A stretch of 64,000 bases of DNA from Cytophagaceae bacterium SCN 52-12 (GTDB taxonomy: Bacteria > Bacteroidota > Bacteroidia > Cytophagales > Spirosomataceae). The stretch is taken from positions 22,605 to 86,604 of the forward strand of contig MEDT01000042.1 of assembly GCA_001724175.1 (NCBI GenBank), written 5' to 3'. Shown here in pieces: positions 24,366 through 32,911 of the stretch (its first letter is position 1; each line of letters opens with the position of its first letter). The translations under genes and the position numbers were made by a program. The notes below the pieces were generated by a model. That model worked only from the letters and a program-made list of their open reading frames with translations, had not been told where the DNA came from and did no database searches.

Positions 24366-26006
24366 ATGAAAGTCAAGATAAAACAATATATGATGTGGGG
24401 CGCCCTGGCCATTTCGTGCGCCTCGTGCGATGACCAGCTCAGGCAGTTCCCTACCGATGCATTCGCACAGGATAACTTCTGGACTTCGGAATCCAATACC
24501 ATGATCGCGCTTGCCGGCATGTACAGGGGCGGGATCACCTACGGAACTGGTGTAGTCCCCAACGACTGGTGGTCTTATTTCGGAAGCATTCACCTGGAAT
24601 TTGCTACAGACAACGCCTATGACAGGAGAGGAGATAACTCCACTTACAACCGGCTGACCAACGGAACGCTGCTGCCCAACAACGACGTGATCAAAGGATA
24701 CTGGTCAGCCTCCTATAAACGAATCGCGATATGCAACGATTTTCTCCAGAACATCGGGAAAGTGCCCATGGAGGAAAGCAAGATAAAGCGCATGGCAGCC
24801 GAGGCGAAGTTTCTCCGGGCTACCCAGTATTTCTATCTTTCCCAGTATTGGGGGAGCGTCCCGCTCGTAACCAGCACCCTGACTCCGGATGAAGCCAACA
24901 ACGTGGACAAAGAAAGCAAAGCCGCTGTTGTCAGCTTTGTCATAGAAGAGCTGAAGGCTGCAGCCGCAGACCTTCCGCAGTTCGGAGCACTCGGGGAATC
25001 AGAGCACGGCAGGGCTTCCAAACAGGCTGCGCTGGCCTTCCTGGGCAGGATCCTGCTAAGCGAGAAAAAATTCGGGGAAGCGTCCGACGCATGGCGGGCC
25101 ATCATCGACCTGGGCGACAATGATATCGACCCGGAATATGCCGGGCTGTTCAATCCTGCCAGGGAAATGAGCAAGGAAAATATATTCAACCTGAAGTACC
25201 TGGGCGGACAGGCCAGCAATGCCATGCCGCAGCACTCTTACCCGGCCATGTTAGGCGGCTGGCACCTCTTTAACCCGCTCGGAAGCCTGGCCGATGAGTA
25301 CGGTTTTGACGACGGTACCCCTTTCTCTTACGACAGCCCCAAATTCAACTACAAGAACATGGGCGCCAATCGGGATCCCCGGTTCAGGTATACCTTCGTG
25401 TGGGACGGCAGCACATTCGGAGGCAAAAAATATGTCTGTCATCCCGATTCCGTCAACTCGCTCGACCAGCTGACCTATTCGAAGCAGGCTACGCGTACGG
25501 GTTACGGGCTCCGTAAATTCTTTGATGAATCGTTTACCGGCGGATTGGTGACGGATTACGGCGGGGATATTCCCGTTATCCGGTACGCCGAAGTGCTGCT
25601 GAGCTACCTGGAAGCCGAGCTGGAAGGAGGGAAAGCAATCAGCCAGGAGCTTCTCGATCAAACCATCAACAAAGTACGGGGCAGGGCGTCGGTCGGCTTG
25701 CCCCCGGTTACGGTCACTGATCCGGAGCAGCTAAGAACCATACTCCGCCGGGAAAGAAGGATCGAGCTTGCTTTTGAAGGCCACCGGCTCTGGGATCTGC
25801 TGAGATGGGGCATCGCCGACCAGGTGCTTGCCGGCGACTTCTGGGGAGCGGCTTTCCCCGACTCCAAACGTTATCCTACGGCTTCGCAGAAAACAGACCC
25901 GCTTTCACGCTGGTTTGTGACTTCCAAAAAATTCAGGAAAGGACAGGACGAGACCTGGCCCGTTCCCGAATCGGAAGTGAACGTGAACCCGAAGCTGGGG
26001 AATTGA
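24366..26006 (+). CDS. SusD/RagB-family glycan-binding lipoprotein (PUL2)
   Basis: 546 residues. The signal region ends in SCASC, a plausible lipobox. Family marks: DQLRQFPTDAFAQDNFW near the N-terminus, MAAEAKFLRATQYFYLSQYWGSVPLV, a C-terminal RYAEVLLSYLEAELEGG, ILRRERRIELAFEGHRLWDL and a final WPVPESEVNVNPKLGN. It lies 93 bp after susC. The gap holds low-complexity text (AGCTAACGGCTAAAACC and similar) also seen elsewhere in the window. It should bind the PUL2 glycan at the cell surface and cap the SusC transporter. Confidence 0.94.
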   Translation: MKVKIKQYMMWGALAISCASCDDQLRQFPTDAFAQDNFWTSESNTMIALAGMYRGGITYGTGVVPNDWWSYFGSIHLEFATDNAYDRRGDNSTYNRLTNGTLLPNNDVIKGYWSASYKRIAICNDFLQNIGKVPMEESKIKRMAAEAKFLRATQYFYLSQYWGSVPLVTSTLTPDEANNVDKESKAAVVSFVIEELKAAAADLPQFGALGESEHGRASKQAALAFLGRILLSEKKFGEASDAWRAIIDLGDNDIDPEYAGLFNPAREMSKENIFNLKYLGGQASNAMPQHSYPAMLGGWHLFNPLGSLADEYGFDDGTPFSYDSPKFNYKNMGANRDPRFRYTFVWDGSTFGGKKYVCHPDSVNSLDQLTYSKQATRTGYGLRKFFDESFTGGLVTDYGGDIPVIRYAEVLLSYLEAELEGGKAISQELLDQTINKVRGRASVGLPPVTVTDPEQLRTILRRERRIELAFEGHRLWDLLRWGIADQVLAGDFWGAAFPDSKRYPTASQKTDPLSRWFVTSKKFRKGQDETWPVPESEVNVNPKLGN

Positions 26007-26079
26007 AGCTATTCTTGTTTATTTTGATGAAATGTCCGTGACTAAATCAAAGATTAGTACACAAGCGGTCCGCCGCCGC

Positions 26080-26200
26080 GGTCGTCATCAATAACAGAGT
26101 AGATGCGTAGCATCGACCGATTGCGTAGCCCCCGACTGAAGTCGGGGGAATGCGAAACCGGGTAATCAAACCAAGAGCCGTAGGCTCGACACATTTTAGA
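26080..26200. repeat. mosaic of short palindromes (REP-like) between susD and sulfatase, PUL2
   Basis: Three hairpins lie in a row. GATGC-GTA-GCATC (26102-26114). CCCCCGAC-TGAA-GTCGGGGG (26129-26148). GAGCC-GTA-GGCTC (26175-26187). Two share a GTA loop and are followed by CGAC, and GCGTAGC recurs before the middle one. This has the look of a composite intergenic repeat dispersed in Bacteroidota genomes. Copy number cannot be judged from this window. It lies in the 205-bp gap before the first sulfatase and may affect its expression. Confidence 0.6.
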
Positions 26201-26211
26201 AATTTATACAC

Positions 26212-27951
26212 ATGAAACAATTCCGTCAATGGCTGATAGGGGGTGCCCTGCTGATCTCGGCAGCGTACACCGGCTCCATTATCCCCAGGGTCTTCCAGAA
26301 CGATGTCCCGATCGTACAGCAGGAATACCTGAAAGCTTACGGGAAACGCGAGCCGGTCAAACCCAAAACCGCGCAGCCCAATATCCTGTTCATTACGAGC
26401 GACCAGCATTACTGGATGCGCATGGGATACAACGACCCGACGGTTAAAACTCCTAACCTCGACAGGCTCGCAAAATCGGGCACGATCTTCGACAGGGCCT
26501 ATACCTGTAATCCCGTTTGCACCCCTACCAGGGCATCGATGATCACAGGGCTGTATCCCTCCCAGCACGGCGCGTACGCGCTGGGTACCAAGCTGCCTGA
26601 AACGGTTCCTACCATCGGGAACTATCTCAGCGAATTGGGCTACAGCTCCGCGATAGTCGGGAAGGCGCATTTTATGCCGCTGGCGGGGAATGCCGAATAC
26701 CCGTCGCTGGAAGCCTACCCGGTGCTCCAGGACCTGGATTTCTGGCGAAAATACCGCGGCCCGTTCTACGGGTTCGAACATGCCGAGCTGGCGCGCCCGC
26801 ACGGGGACGAATCTCATATCGGGCAGCACTATGCCATCTGGATGGAAGAGAAGCTGAAAAAGGAAGGGCGTTCGCCCGATGAATGGAAAAAATGGTTCCG
26901 CAAGCCCGATGCAGCCAAATTCAGGGATTCTAATCCTGCCATGCGTAGGATCATGGAGGAACATTCCGCCACCGGAGAAGCCCAGTATGGCGCCTGGAAT
27001 ATCCCGGAAGACTACCACCTCAATGCCTGGATCGCTTCGCAGACCATCGCCAATCTCGACAGGGCAAAAAAAGAAGGGAAGCCGTTCTTTATCTGGGCCA
27101 GCTTCTTCGATCCGCATCCACCCTATCTCGTATCCGAACCGTGGGCTTCCATGTATAAGCCGGAGGACATGAAAATGCCTGAGGTAGCGAAAAACGACCT
27201 CGACGATATGCCCTACCATTACCGCATGACCCAGACCTATGAAAAAGGCTGGGGCGCCCGGTTTGACGAGGATGGGTTCGGTATCCACGGGCTGCATACC
27301 CACCTGAGAGATCCTGAGAAAAACAAAAAAGACATGGCCATCTACTACGGCATGATCTCGATGATGGACAAGTACATCGGCCTTATACTCGATCATCTTG
27401 ACAAAACGGGGTTGAGAGAAAATACCGTCATCGTATTCACCACCGATCACGGGCACCATATCGGCACCCACAATTTGTACGCCAAGGGCGGATTTGCTTT
27501 TGAAGAAGACCTGCGCATTCCTTTCATCGTATCCTGGAAAAACCAGGTACCGGCGAATAAAAGAACCGATGCGCTGGTTTCTGTCGTGGACCTCGCGCCC
27601 ACCTTTCTGACCCTGGCGGGAAGAGAAAAGCCCCTGACGATGGCCGGTCTGGACGTCTCGCCGTTGTGGCTCGGGAAAACAGACCGGGTAAGAGACTGGG
27701 TAATTGCTGAAAATCATTTTCAGCGCACCAAATTTTACCAAAAAAGCTATATTGAGGACCGGTACAAGGTAACCTGGTACATGCAAAGCGATGAAGGCGA
27801 GCTTTTTGACCTTGAAAAAGACCCGGGCGAATTCAATAACCTATGGGATCAAAAGGAATACCAGGAGCTCAAGCTGCAGCTCCTGCACCGGGCCATGAAA
27901 GCCGATATGGCGAAGGAAACCTGCTGGATGCCGAGGATCGGGCCGGCGTAG
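26212..27951 (+). CDS. Cys-type sulfatase (PUL2, first)
   Basis: 579 residues. An N-terminal hydrophobic segment (LIGGALLISAAYTGSII) serves as signal or anchor. The sulfatase core starts at PNILFITSDQHYW, with metal-binding Asp, and has the formylglycine signature CTPTRAS with Cys103 as the residue to be oxidised. Other family marks: VGKAHFMP, DPHPPYL, VVFTTDHGHHIGTHNLYAKGG and LRIPFIVSW, ending in LFDLEKDPGEFNNLW. It removes sulfate from glycans in the periplasm or at the surface. No formylglycine-generating enzyme is encoded in this window, so maturation must come from elsewhere. It lies in line with PUL2 susCD, 205 bp after susD. Confidence 0.93.
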   Translation: MKQFRQWLIGGALLISAAYTGSIIPRVFQNDVPIVQQEYLKAYGKREPVKPKTAQPNILFITSDQHYWMRMGYNDPTVKTPNLDRLAKSGTIFDRAYTCNPVCTPTRASMITGLYPSQHGAYALGTKLPETVPTIGNYLSELGYSSAIVGKAHFMPLAGNAEYPSLEAYPVLQDLDFWRKYRGPFYGFEHAELARPHGDESHIGQHYAIWMEEKLKKEGRSPDEWKKWFRKPDAAKFRDSNPAMRRIMEEHSATGEAQYGAWNIPEDYHLNAWIASQTIANLDRAKKEGKPFFIWASFFDPHPPYLVSEPWASMYKPEDMKMPEVAKNDLDDMPYHYRMTQTYEKGWGARFDEDGFGIHGLHTHLRDPEKNKKDMAIYYGMISMMDKYIGLILDHLDKTGLRENTVIVFTTDHGHHIGTHNLYAKGGFAFEEDLRIPFIVSWKNQVPANKRTDALVSVVDLAPTFLTLAGREKPLTMAGLDVSPLWLGKTDRVRDWVIAENHFQRTKFYQKSYIEDRYKVTWYMQSDEGELFDLEKDPGEFNNLWDQKEYQELKLQLLHRAMKADMAKETCWMPRIGPA

Positions 27952-28003
27952 CAGCGATCCGGAGACCGGCTATCGGAAGTCAGCTATCGGCGCGCCGCAT
28001 TGC

Positions 28004-28043
28004 CTCATCATCACATTGTCACATTACCTCATCGTCTCATTAA
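28004..28043 (+). repeat. degenerate 8-bp-period array upstream of the second PUL2 sulfatase
   Basis: Five units: CTCATCAT, CACATTGT, CACATTAC, CTCATCGT, CTCATTAA. The array ends 10 bp before the sulfatase ATG at 28054. It resembles the perfect CACATCAT array at 1489-1525, also directly upstream of a start codon. Confidence 0.65.
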
Positions 28044-28053
28044 TTTTTTTAAT

Positions 28054-29592
28054 ATGAAAATTATCGTTAGCTTTTCCCTGCTAATATGCCTGGCGGCCTG
28101 TCAGACCCGTCATAAAGAGGAAAAAGAGAACTCCGGAAAACCCAATATCATCATCATCAACATGGACGACCTCGGCTACGGGGACGTGGGAGCCTATGGC
28201 GCGACGGAATTGAAAACACCTAATTTTGATCGCCTGGCCAATGGGGGGATCCGTTTCACCAATGGTCATTCGACCTCCTCTACCTGCACGCCGAGCAGGT
28301 TTGCGCTGATTACCGGTGTTTATCCCTGGCGGAATAGTGAAGCCAAAATTCTCCCCGGGACAGCGCCCCTCATCATCGACACTGCCCAGGCCACCATCGC
28401 GTCGGTGCTGAAGGGAGCAGGCTATCGTACGGGCGTGGTCGGCAAATGGCACCTCGGATTGGGCGACGGGCATGCCGACTGGAACAAGCCCATTTCACCG
28501 GGCCCTAACCAGCTCGGATTTGACTATGCCTACATTATGGCGGCCACGCAAGACCGGGTGCCTACTGTCTATATTGAAGACGGATCCGTCGTAGGGCTGG
28601 ACCCGAACGACCCGATCGAGGTAAGCTACGAGCAGAACTTTGAAGGCGAGCCGACCGCCCTCACCCACCCCGAAATGCTCACCATGAAATGGCACCACGG
28701 CCATAACCAGAGCATTGTAAACGGCGTACCCAGGATAGGGTTTATGAAGGGCGGGAAAAAAGCGCTCTGGAAAGACGAGGATATGGCCGATCATTTTCTG
28801 GCAAAAGCCCGTGATTTTGTCGAAAGCAATAAAAACCAACCGTTCTTTCTCTATTACGCTATGCAGCAGCCTCACGTGCCGCGTACCCCCCACCCCCGCT
28901 TCGCCGGGACGACCGGCCTGGGCCCCCGGGGAGACGTGATCGCTGAAGCCGACTGGTGCGTAGGGGAGTTTCTGAAGACGCTTGAAGACAATAAGCTGCT
29001 GGAGAACACGCTTATTATCTTCACCAGCGACAACGGCCCGGTCGTCAACGACGGATATCATGACGACGCCGTCGAAAAGCTTGGGAAACATACGCCTGCA
29101 GGCCCGCTGAGAGGCGGCAAATACAGCTTATTTGAAGGCGGGACCCGTGTCCCGTTCATTACCTACTGGAAGGGGACGATCCAACCGGGCGTTTCGGATG
29201 CTCTCGTATGCCAGGTCGACCTGATGGCTTCACTGTCTGCCCTGGCAGGCCAAAGCTATTCAGGACAGGACAGCCAGGACCTCCTCGATGTTCTGCTTGG
29301 AAAAAGCAGCCGGGGAAGAGCCAATCTGGTGCTGGAAGCTTCGGGCAGGACTGCGCTCAGGGAAGGCGACTGGCTGCTTATTCCGCCTTATAAAGGACAG
29401 GCCGTGAACAAGCACGTGAATATCGAGCTGGGGAATGCGCTCGAATACCAGCTGTATGATCTCGGCAAAGATCTGGCCCAGCAACATAATCTTGCGAAGG
29501 AAAACGAAGAAAAGGTAAAACAAATGGCTCAAACGCTGGAGAGCATCCAGGGCAAGCCTGCCGGCGACGTCCCTGAGCTGGAGCTGAAATAA
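28054..29592 (+). CDS. Cys-type sulfatase, lipoprotein (PUL2, second)
   Basis: 512 residues from ATG 28054. The in-frame ATG at 28000 would translate the tandem repeat and is rejected. The signal peptide ends in CLAAC, so a lipoprotein. Core: PNIIIINMDDLGYGDVGAYG, the formylglycine signature CTPSRFALITG with Cys78, VGKWHLGLG, FTSDNGPVVNDGY and LRGGKYSLFEGGTRVPFI. This arrangement is closest to arylsulfatase A/S1-type enzymes. It should desulfate the PUL2 glycan together with the preceding sulfatase. The last gene of PUL2, it is followed by a strong terminator. The substrate position (which sugar, which carbon) is not predictable from sequence alone. Confidence 0.94.
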   Translation: MKIIVSFSLLICLAACQTRHKEEKENSGKPNIIIINMDDLGYGDVGAYGATELKTPNFDRLANGGIRFTNGHSTSSTCTPSRFALITGVYPWRNSEAKILPGTAPLIIDTAQATIASVLKGAGYRTGVVGKWHLGLGDGHADWNKPISPGPNQLGFDYAYIMAATQDRVPTVYIEDGSVVGLDPNDPIEVSYEQNFEGEPTALTHPEMLTMKWHHGHNQSIVNGVPRIGFMKGGKKALWKDEDMADHFLAKARDFVESNKNQPFFLYYAMQQPHVPRTPHPRFAGTTGLGPRGDVIAEADWCVGEFLKTLEDNKLLENTLIIFTSDNGPVVNDGYHDDAVEKLGKHTPAGPLRGGKYSLFEGGTRVPFITYWKGTIQPGVSDALVCQVDLMASLSALAGQSYSGQDSQDLLDVLLGKSSRGRANLVLEASGRTALREGDWLLIPPYKGQAVNKHVNIELGNALEYQLYDLGKDLAQQHNLAKENEEKVKQMAQTLESIQGKPAGDVPELELK

Positions 29593-29605
29593 CGATGGGA
29601 AAGCT

Positions 29606-29651
29606 GCCTGGTCTCCCTCGCCGGCAAGGGCCGCGGGAGACCAGGCTTTTT
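29606..29651 (+). terminator. Rho-independent terminator at the end of PUL2
   Basis: GCCTGGTCTCCC (29606-29617) pairs perfectly with GGGAGACCAGGC (29635-29646), followed by TTTTT. It lies between convergent genes, 14 bp after the sulfatase stop. Confidence 0.85.
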
Positions 29652-30718
29652 CAGTCAAAAGTATCCTCGAACCTGAAAACCTCTTTTTCGAAGTGTATGT
29701 AATGTTCAGTGAGGTAAAGAAGCTGCGCGGAGTACTTCTGCGCAAGCTTCGCATAAGCAGCAACAGACTCCCATTCGGCGGGAGTCAGCTCTTGTGAAAT
29801 TCCTTTCAAAGACGTTACATGAAACCTGATGGCCGCGCGCACCAGGCAGAAATATTTAAAGATCAGCACATCTTCCTTCATCAGGATCACGGGCAGCCGG
29901 TACTGGTAAGCAGACAAAAAAGCTTTCTTCAGATGCTCATAACCGTAAAAATCAAGATCCGTGCAGAGGAATGCTATCTCATAAAGTAAATCTATCTCTC
30001 TGAAAGAATCATCGAATTCAAGACAGTCGAAAATGACCGGGTTGTTTTCGTAGCAGAAGATATTCCCCGCATGCAGATCCCCGTGCACATCCCGCATAAA
30101 ACCTTGCGAGATCCTCTGCTCGAACCGCCAGCGGAATAGCTCGTTAACCGACTCCGCCTGCCGGATCCATCCGTCGGCCCATGCCGGGTCATAGCCTTCC
30201 ATTTTTCCGGCCAGCCATTCTCTCCCTGAGCCGATTTCCCGGAACGTTTTCAGCGCAACCGTTTCGTCCCACTCGTTATACACAGGCGCTTCGCCCTGGT
30301 GGAAGGCGGCCAGCTTTGACGCCAGGTTCTCCATGAATTTTTCAGTAACAGCTCCCGATTTCAGCTTCTCCGACAACAACAGGGTGTTATCCAGCTTCCG
30401 CATGACGACCGCGTAGTCTACGATCTCGCCCTCTCCGGCAACAAAGCTGAACCGGTCGCCCTCTTTGAAAACCGGCGTAACGGCCAGGTAAATATCGGGT
30501 GAAAGCCGCTGGTTAAGCTGCAGCTCGCGCCGGCAGTAGTAATGCCGTGCCTGGAGCTCCGTAAAATCCAGGAAATCGAGCTTTACCGGCTTTTTTATTT
30601 TCCAGGCCAGCGCTGTGCCCAGCAATACCCAGGAGATATGCGTTTCCATGAGCCGGACGTCGCCCTGTCCGCTTTCCGCCAATCCGGCCCTTAATTTTTC
30701 TATCTGGCTGCCTGTCAT
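29651..30718 (-). CDS. aminoglycoside-phosphotransferase-like kinase domain protein (COG2187-like)
   Basis: 355 residues. The kinase core is readable: HGDLHAGNIF (catalytic loop with Asp) and IFDCLEFDDSFREIDLLYEIA (metal-binding Asp region). The N-terminal part LMETHISWVLLGTALAWKIKKPVKLDFLDF contains the ATP-lysine strand found in COG2187 proteins. These are often fused to a COG0645 P-loop kinase. Here the second half is a separate gene overlapping by four bases (ATGA, 30715-30718), so the two are translationally coupled and probably act as one complex. The substrate is unknown for both. A small-molecule kinase is likely, and antibiotic resistance should not be assumed. Confidence 0.78.
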   Translation of the reverse strand: MTGSQIEKLRAGLAESGQGDVRLMETHISWVLLGTALAWKIKKPVKLDFLDFTELQARHYYCRRELQLNQRLSPDIYLAVTPVFKEGDRFSFVAGEGEIVDYAVVMRKLDNTLLLSEKLKSGAVTEKFMENLASKLAAFHQGEAPVYNEWDETVALKTFREIGSGREWLAGKMEGYDPAWADGWIRQAESVNELFRWRFEQRISQGFMRDVHGDLHAGNIFCYENNPVIFDCLEFDDSFREIDLLYEIAFLCTDLDFYGYEHLKKAFLSAYQYRLPVILMKEDVLIFKYFCLVRAAIRFHVTSLKGISQELTPAEWESVAAYAKLAQKYSAQLLYLTEHYIHFEKEVFRFEDTFD

Positions 30719-31242
30719 GTCCTTAACAGTTCTTCTGTGAGCTCGTCCGCTGTTTTGCCTTCATCCGTGCGGACTACATAATCGATGATCTCCGGTTCTT
30801 CATATTCATTTTTAAGAAGCAGGTATACCTGCCAGTCAGCTTCGCTATCCGGCCTTTTGCGCTGCAGGCGGCGCTTCGTTTCTTCTTCTCCCGCCTTCAC
30901 CTGTATCACTACCGGCCTGGCATGCATTTCAGCGGCAAGCGCCTCGAATGCTCTTCGGCGCGATGCCTTATGAAAAGTAGCGTCAAGCACTACCTTCCCG
31001 TTATGGCGCAGCACTTCCCGCGCCTTCGTCCACATTTCCCGGTAAACCAGCTCCTTGTCGCTTTCGTCATACCTGCCGCGTTTTTGCAGCTCCGTCCTGA
31101 TGGCGTCGCTGCTCAGATGGACCAGGTCCAATGCCCGTGCAAGCTCCCGGGCCAGCATCGTTTTTCCCGATCCGGGGAGCCCGGTTACAAGAATGAGCGG
31201 TGCGTGGTGCAGATGAGTTTCCATGTGTATGCGGTGCTCCAT
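30715..31242 (-). CDS. P-loop small-molecule kinase (COG0645/AAA_33-like)
   Basis: 175 residues. Walker A is GLPGSGKTM near residues 20-28. HLSSDAIRTELQKRG follows, as in the shikimate/gluconate/zeta-toxin-like P-loop kinase group, then KVVLDATFHK and a lid-like RRRLQRKRPDSEADW. The start is taken at 31242, and ATG 31224 is an alternative. It is first in a two-gene operon with the phosphotransferase-like gene, which it overlaps by four bases. In many bacteria these two domains are one polypeptide, so this is a split version of that enzyme. The reaction is not known. It is divergent from a barrel protein gene. Confidence 0.8.
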   Translation of the reverse strand: MEHRIHMETHLHHAPLILVTGLPGSGKTMLARELARALDLVHLSSDAIRTELQKRGRYDESDKELVYREMWTKAREVLRHNGKVVLDATFHKASRRRAFEALAAEMHARPVVIQVKAGEEETKRRLQRKRPDSEADWQVYLLLKNEYEEPEIIDYVVRTDEGKTADELTEELLRT

Positions 31243-31374
31243 ACTTCTTTAACTCCCGGCCTTCGTGTTTTAGTATATTCCGGGATCAGGCCGGAATGGA
31301 GCCCGGGCAGGCATGCTTTTTGCGTACAAAGACCTGTCAACAAATATTTAAGTGTCACACACAATACAAACATC

Positions 31375-32835
31375 ATGAGAAAGTACCTTTTAATTGCAGG
31401 CCTGTTGTACTTCAATATCGTATCCGGACAGTCCCCGGAAATGAACAGCTACCCTGAAAGCGTGAGGCAGGAAGCGCTCGCTGCCCGGCAGCATCTGAAT
31501 GAGCTGAAAGCCCGGCATGCAAAGCTGCAGAAGGACATCGATGAGAAAAAGCGGGCTGCAGAGGAAGCGATCGCGAAGGCCGAGGAAAATACCAGGGCCG
31601 CTACCGAAGCGACAAGCAGGCTTTCCCAGAATCCGCAGGACAAGTCGCTTTCATCGACGGTGAAAAAGATGAACCGGGAATCCAAACGGCTCGATCGACA
31701 GGCACAGAAGGCCGCCAGCGACGTGGCCAAAGTCCAGGACGAGATAGAAGACGTGGAAAAACAGATCGTTGAGGCCGAACAGCGACTGGCCGTCTTTTCT
31801 TCCGCCGGCGGCAGCATGGATGCCGGGGCGGGCGCACCTGGAGCGGCAACTGCAGATCCGGCGTTGTCAGGTGTAAGGAAAGATTCTCTTTCCGCCCCTG
31901 CCCGGGCGGCGCAGGCAGAGGGAACGATGCCCGAGGCAGCGCAGCGCGTAGTAGAGCAGACCTATAAAAATTACCCGCAGCAACCTGGTCAGCCGACCAT
32001 TATCATCAACAATATCATTGTTCCTTCAGACTACCAGAACAGGCAGGCCGGCGCCTTTTCACCGGCTTCGGGAGTAGCAGGGTATTCATCCGGGTATCCC
32101 GCCGGAGGCACCGCCCGCGATGCTGCACGCCCGCAGCCGTCGGAAGAAGAGTGGCGTGAATACCAGGCCTACCGGGATTGGCTCAGGTACAACGGTCAGG
32201 GTCCCCGGTCGCGGCGCTATACGGGTGCCTATAGGGGTGATGAGGAGCAGGCATACCGGAACCTGACTTTCAAAGAACGCTTCGGGGAGCTGTCTGCCCG
32301 CAAATCAGGCGTTTGGGTAATACCCAGGGTAGGGCTCCACGCTGCCAATTTTGAGGCAGATTTCAAAAACAACGAAGCCACGGGCCGCAGCGGCTGGAAT
32401 GCGGGACTTGATTTCCGCGCACATGTCAACCGGCTTTTCATCCAGCCCGGAGTACATTATTTTAATACCTCACTCGACCTGACCAGCAAAGACAGCCTCG
32501 ACAATGTGTCGCTGACGTCGGGACCAAAGATCCATTCGCTGAAAGTTCCTTTGCTGGCAGGGCTTTACCTGACGAAAGCCCGGGACGCGTTTCTGAAATT
32601 CAACATACGCGGCGGGATCGTCGGTAACTATGTGATGTCGGTCGATAAGGCGGCGGACTCCGATTTCAGGAAGGAAAACCTTGAGACTTACACCTATGGT
32701 CTGAATGCCGGTATCGGGATAGAGCTCGGGCTGATTACCATCGACATTTCTCACGAATGGGGCATGAACAGCATGTTCAAAGACGCAGACGTTAAGAATA
32801 ACCTGCTCCGGGCTACTTTGGGCGTCAAGCTCTGA
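31375..32835 (+). CDS. secreted coiled-coil plus outer-membrane beta-barrel (PorT-like) protein
   Basis: 486 residues from ATG 31375, just before the signal peptide MRKYLLIAGLLYFNIVSGQ. The open frame extends 453 bases farther upstream but antisense to the kinase gene. Residues 30-140 form a long charged coiled coil (heptad-like LNELKARHAKLQKDIDEK and AIAKAEENTRAATEATSRL). A low-complexity Ala/Gly/Pro linker follows (about 140-260, with IIINNIIVP inside). The C-terminal 200 residues form an outer-membrane barrel: VWVIPRVGLHAANFEADF, NRLFIQPGVHYFN, and an ending NLLRATLGVKL. A structural or envelope-tethering role is a guess. I know no characterised homologue. Confidence 0.75.
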   Translation: MRKYLLIAGLLYFNIVSGQSPEMNSYPESVRQEALAARQHLNELKARHAKLQKDIDEKKRAAEEAIAKAEENTRAATEATSRLSQNPQDKSLSSTVKKMNRESKRLDRQAQKAASDVAKVQDEIEDVEKQIVEAEQRLAVFSSAGGSMDAGAGAPGAATADPALSGVRKDSLSAPARAAQAEGTMPEAAQRVVEQTYKNYPQQPGQPTIIINNIIVPSDYQNRQAGAFSPASGVAGYSSGYPAGGTARDAARPQPSEEEWREYQAYRDWLRYNGQGPRSRRYTGAYRGDEEQAYRNLTFKERFGELSARKSGVWVIPRVGLHAANFEADFKNNEATGRSGWNAGLDFRAHVNRLFIQPGVHYFNTSLDLTSKDSLDNVSLTSGPKIHSLKVPLLAGLYLTKARDAFLKFNIRGGIVGNYVMSVDKAADSDFRKENLETYTYGLNAGIGIELGLITIDISHEWGMNSMFKDADVKNNLLRATLGVKL

Positions 32836-32852
32836 TGCCGGGAAAAACCTCG

Positions 32853-32872
32853 CTGTCGGTCACTGGCGACAG
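32853..32872. terminator. hairpin between convergent genes, possible bidirectional terminator
   Basis: CTGTCG (32853-32858) pairs with CGACAG (32867-32872) and is followed by TTTG on the plus strand. On the minus strand the same hairpin is followed after a few bases by TTTTT. The stem is short. Confidence 0.4.
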
Positions 32873-32911
32873 TTTGTAGTAAAAATCCACTCTTCGGCAG
32901 TGGCGCGTCTC

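Noticed and set aside
26047-27786. Long minus-strand open frame opposite the first PUL2 sulfatase
   Set aside because: The plus strand encodes an intact sulfatase with its catalytic signature. The antisense frame has no recognisable motifs and arises from GC-rich codon bias.
29651-30718. Aminoglycoside resistance gene
   Set aside because: Only the general kinase fold is shared. The pairing with a P-loop kinase gene points to the COG2187/COG0645 enzyme group.
30922-31374. N-terminal extension of the coiled-coil/barrel protein
   Set aside because: It runs antisense to the P-loop kinase gene. A proper signal peptide begins at 31375.
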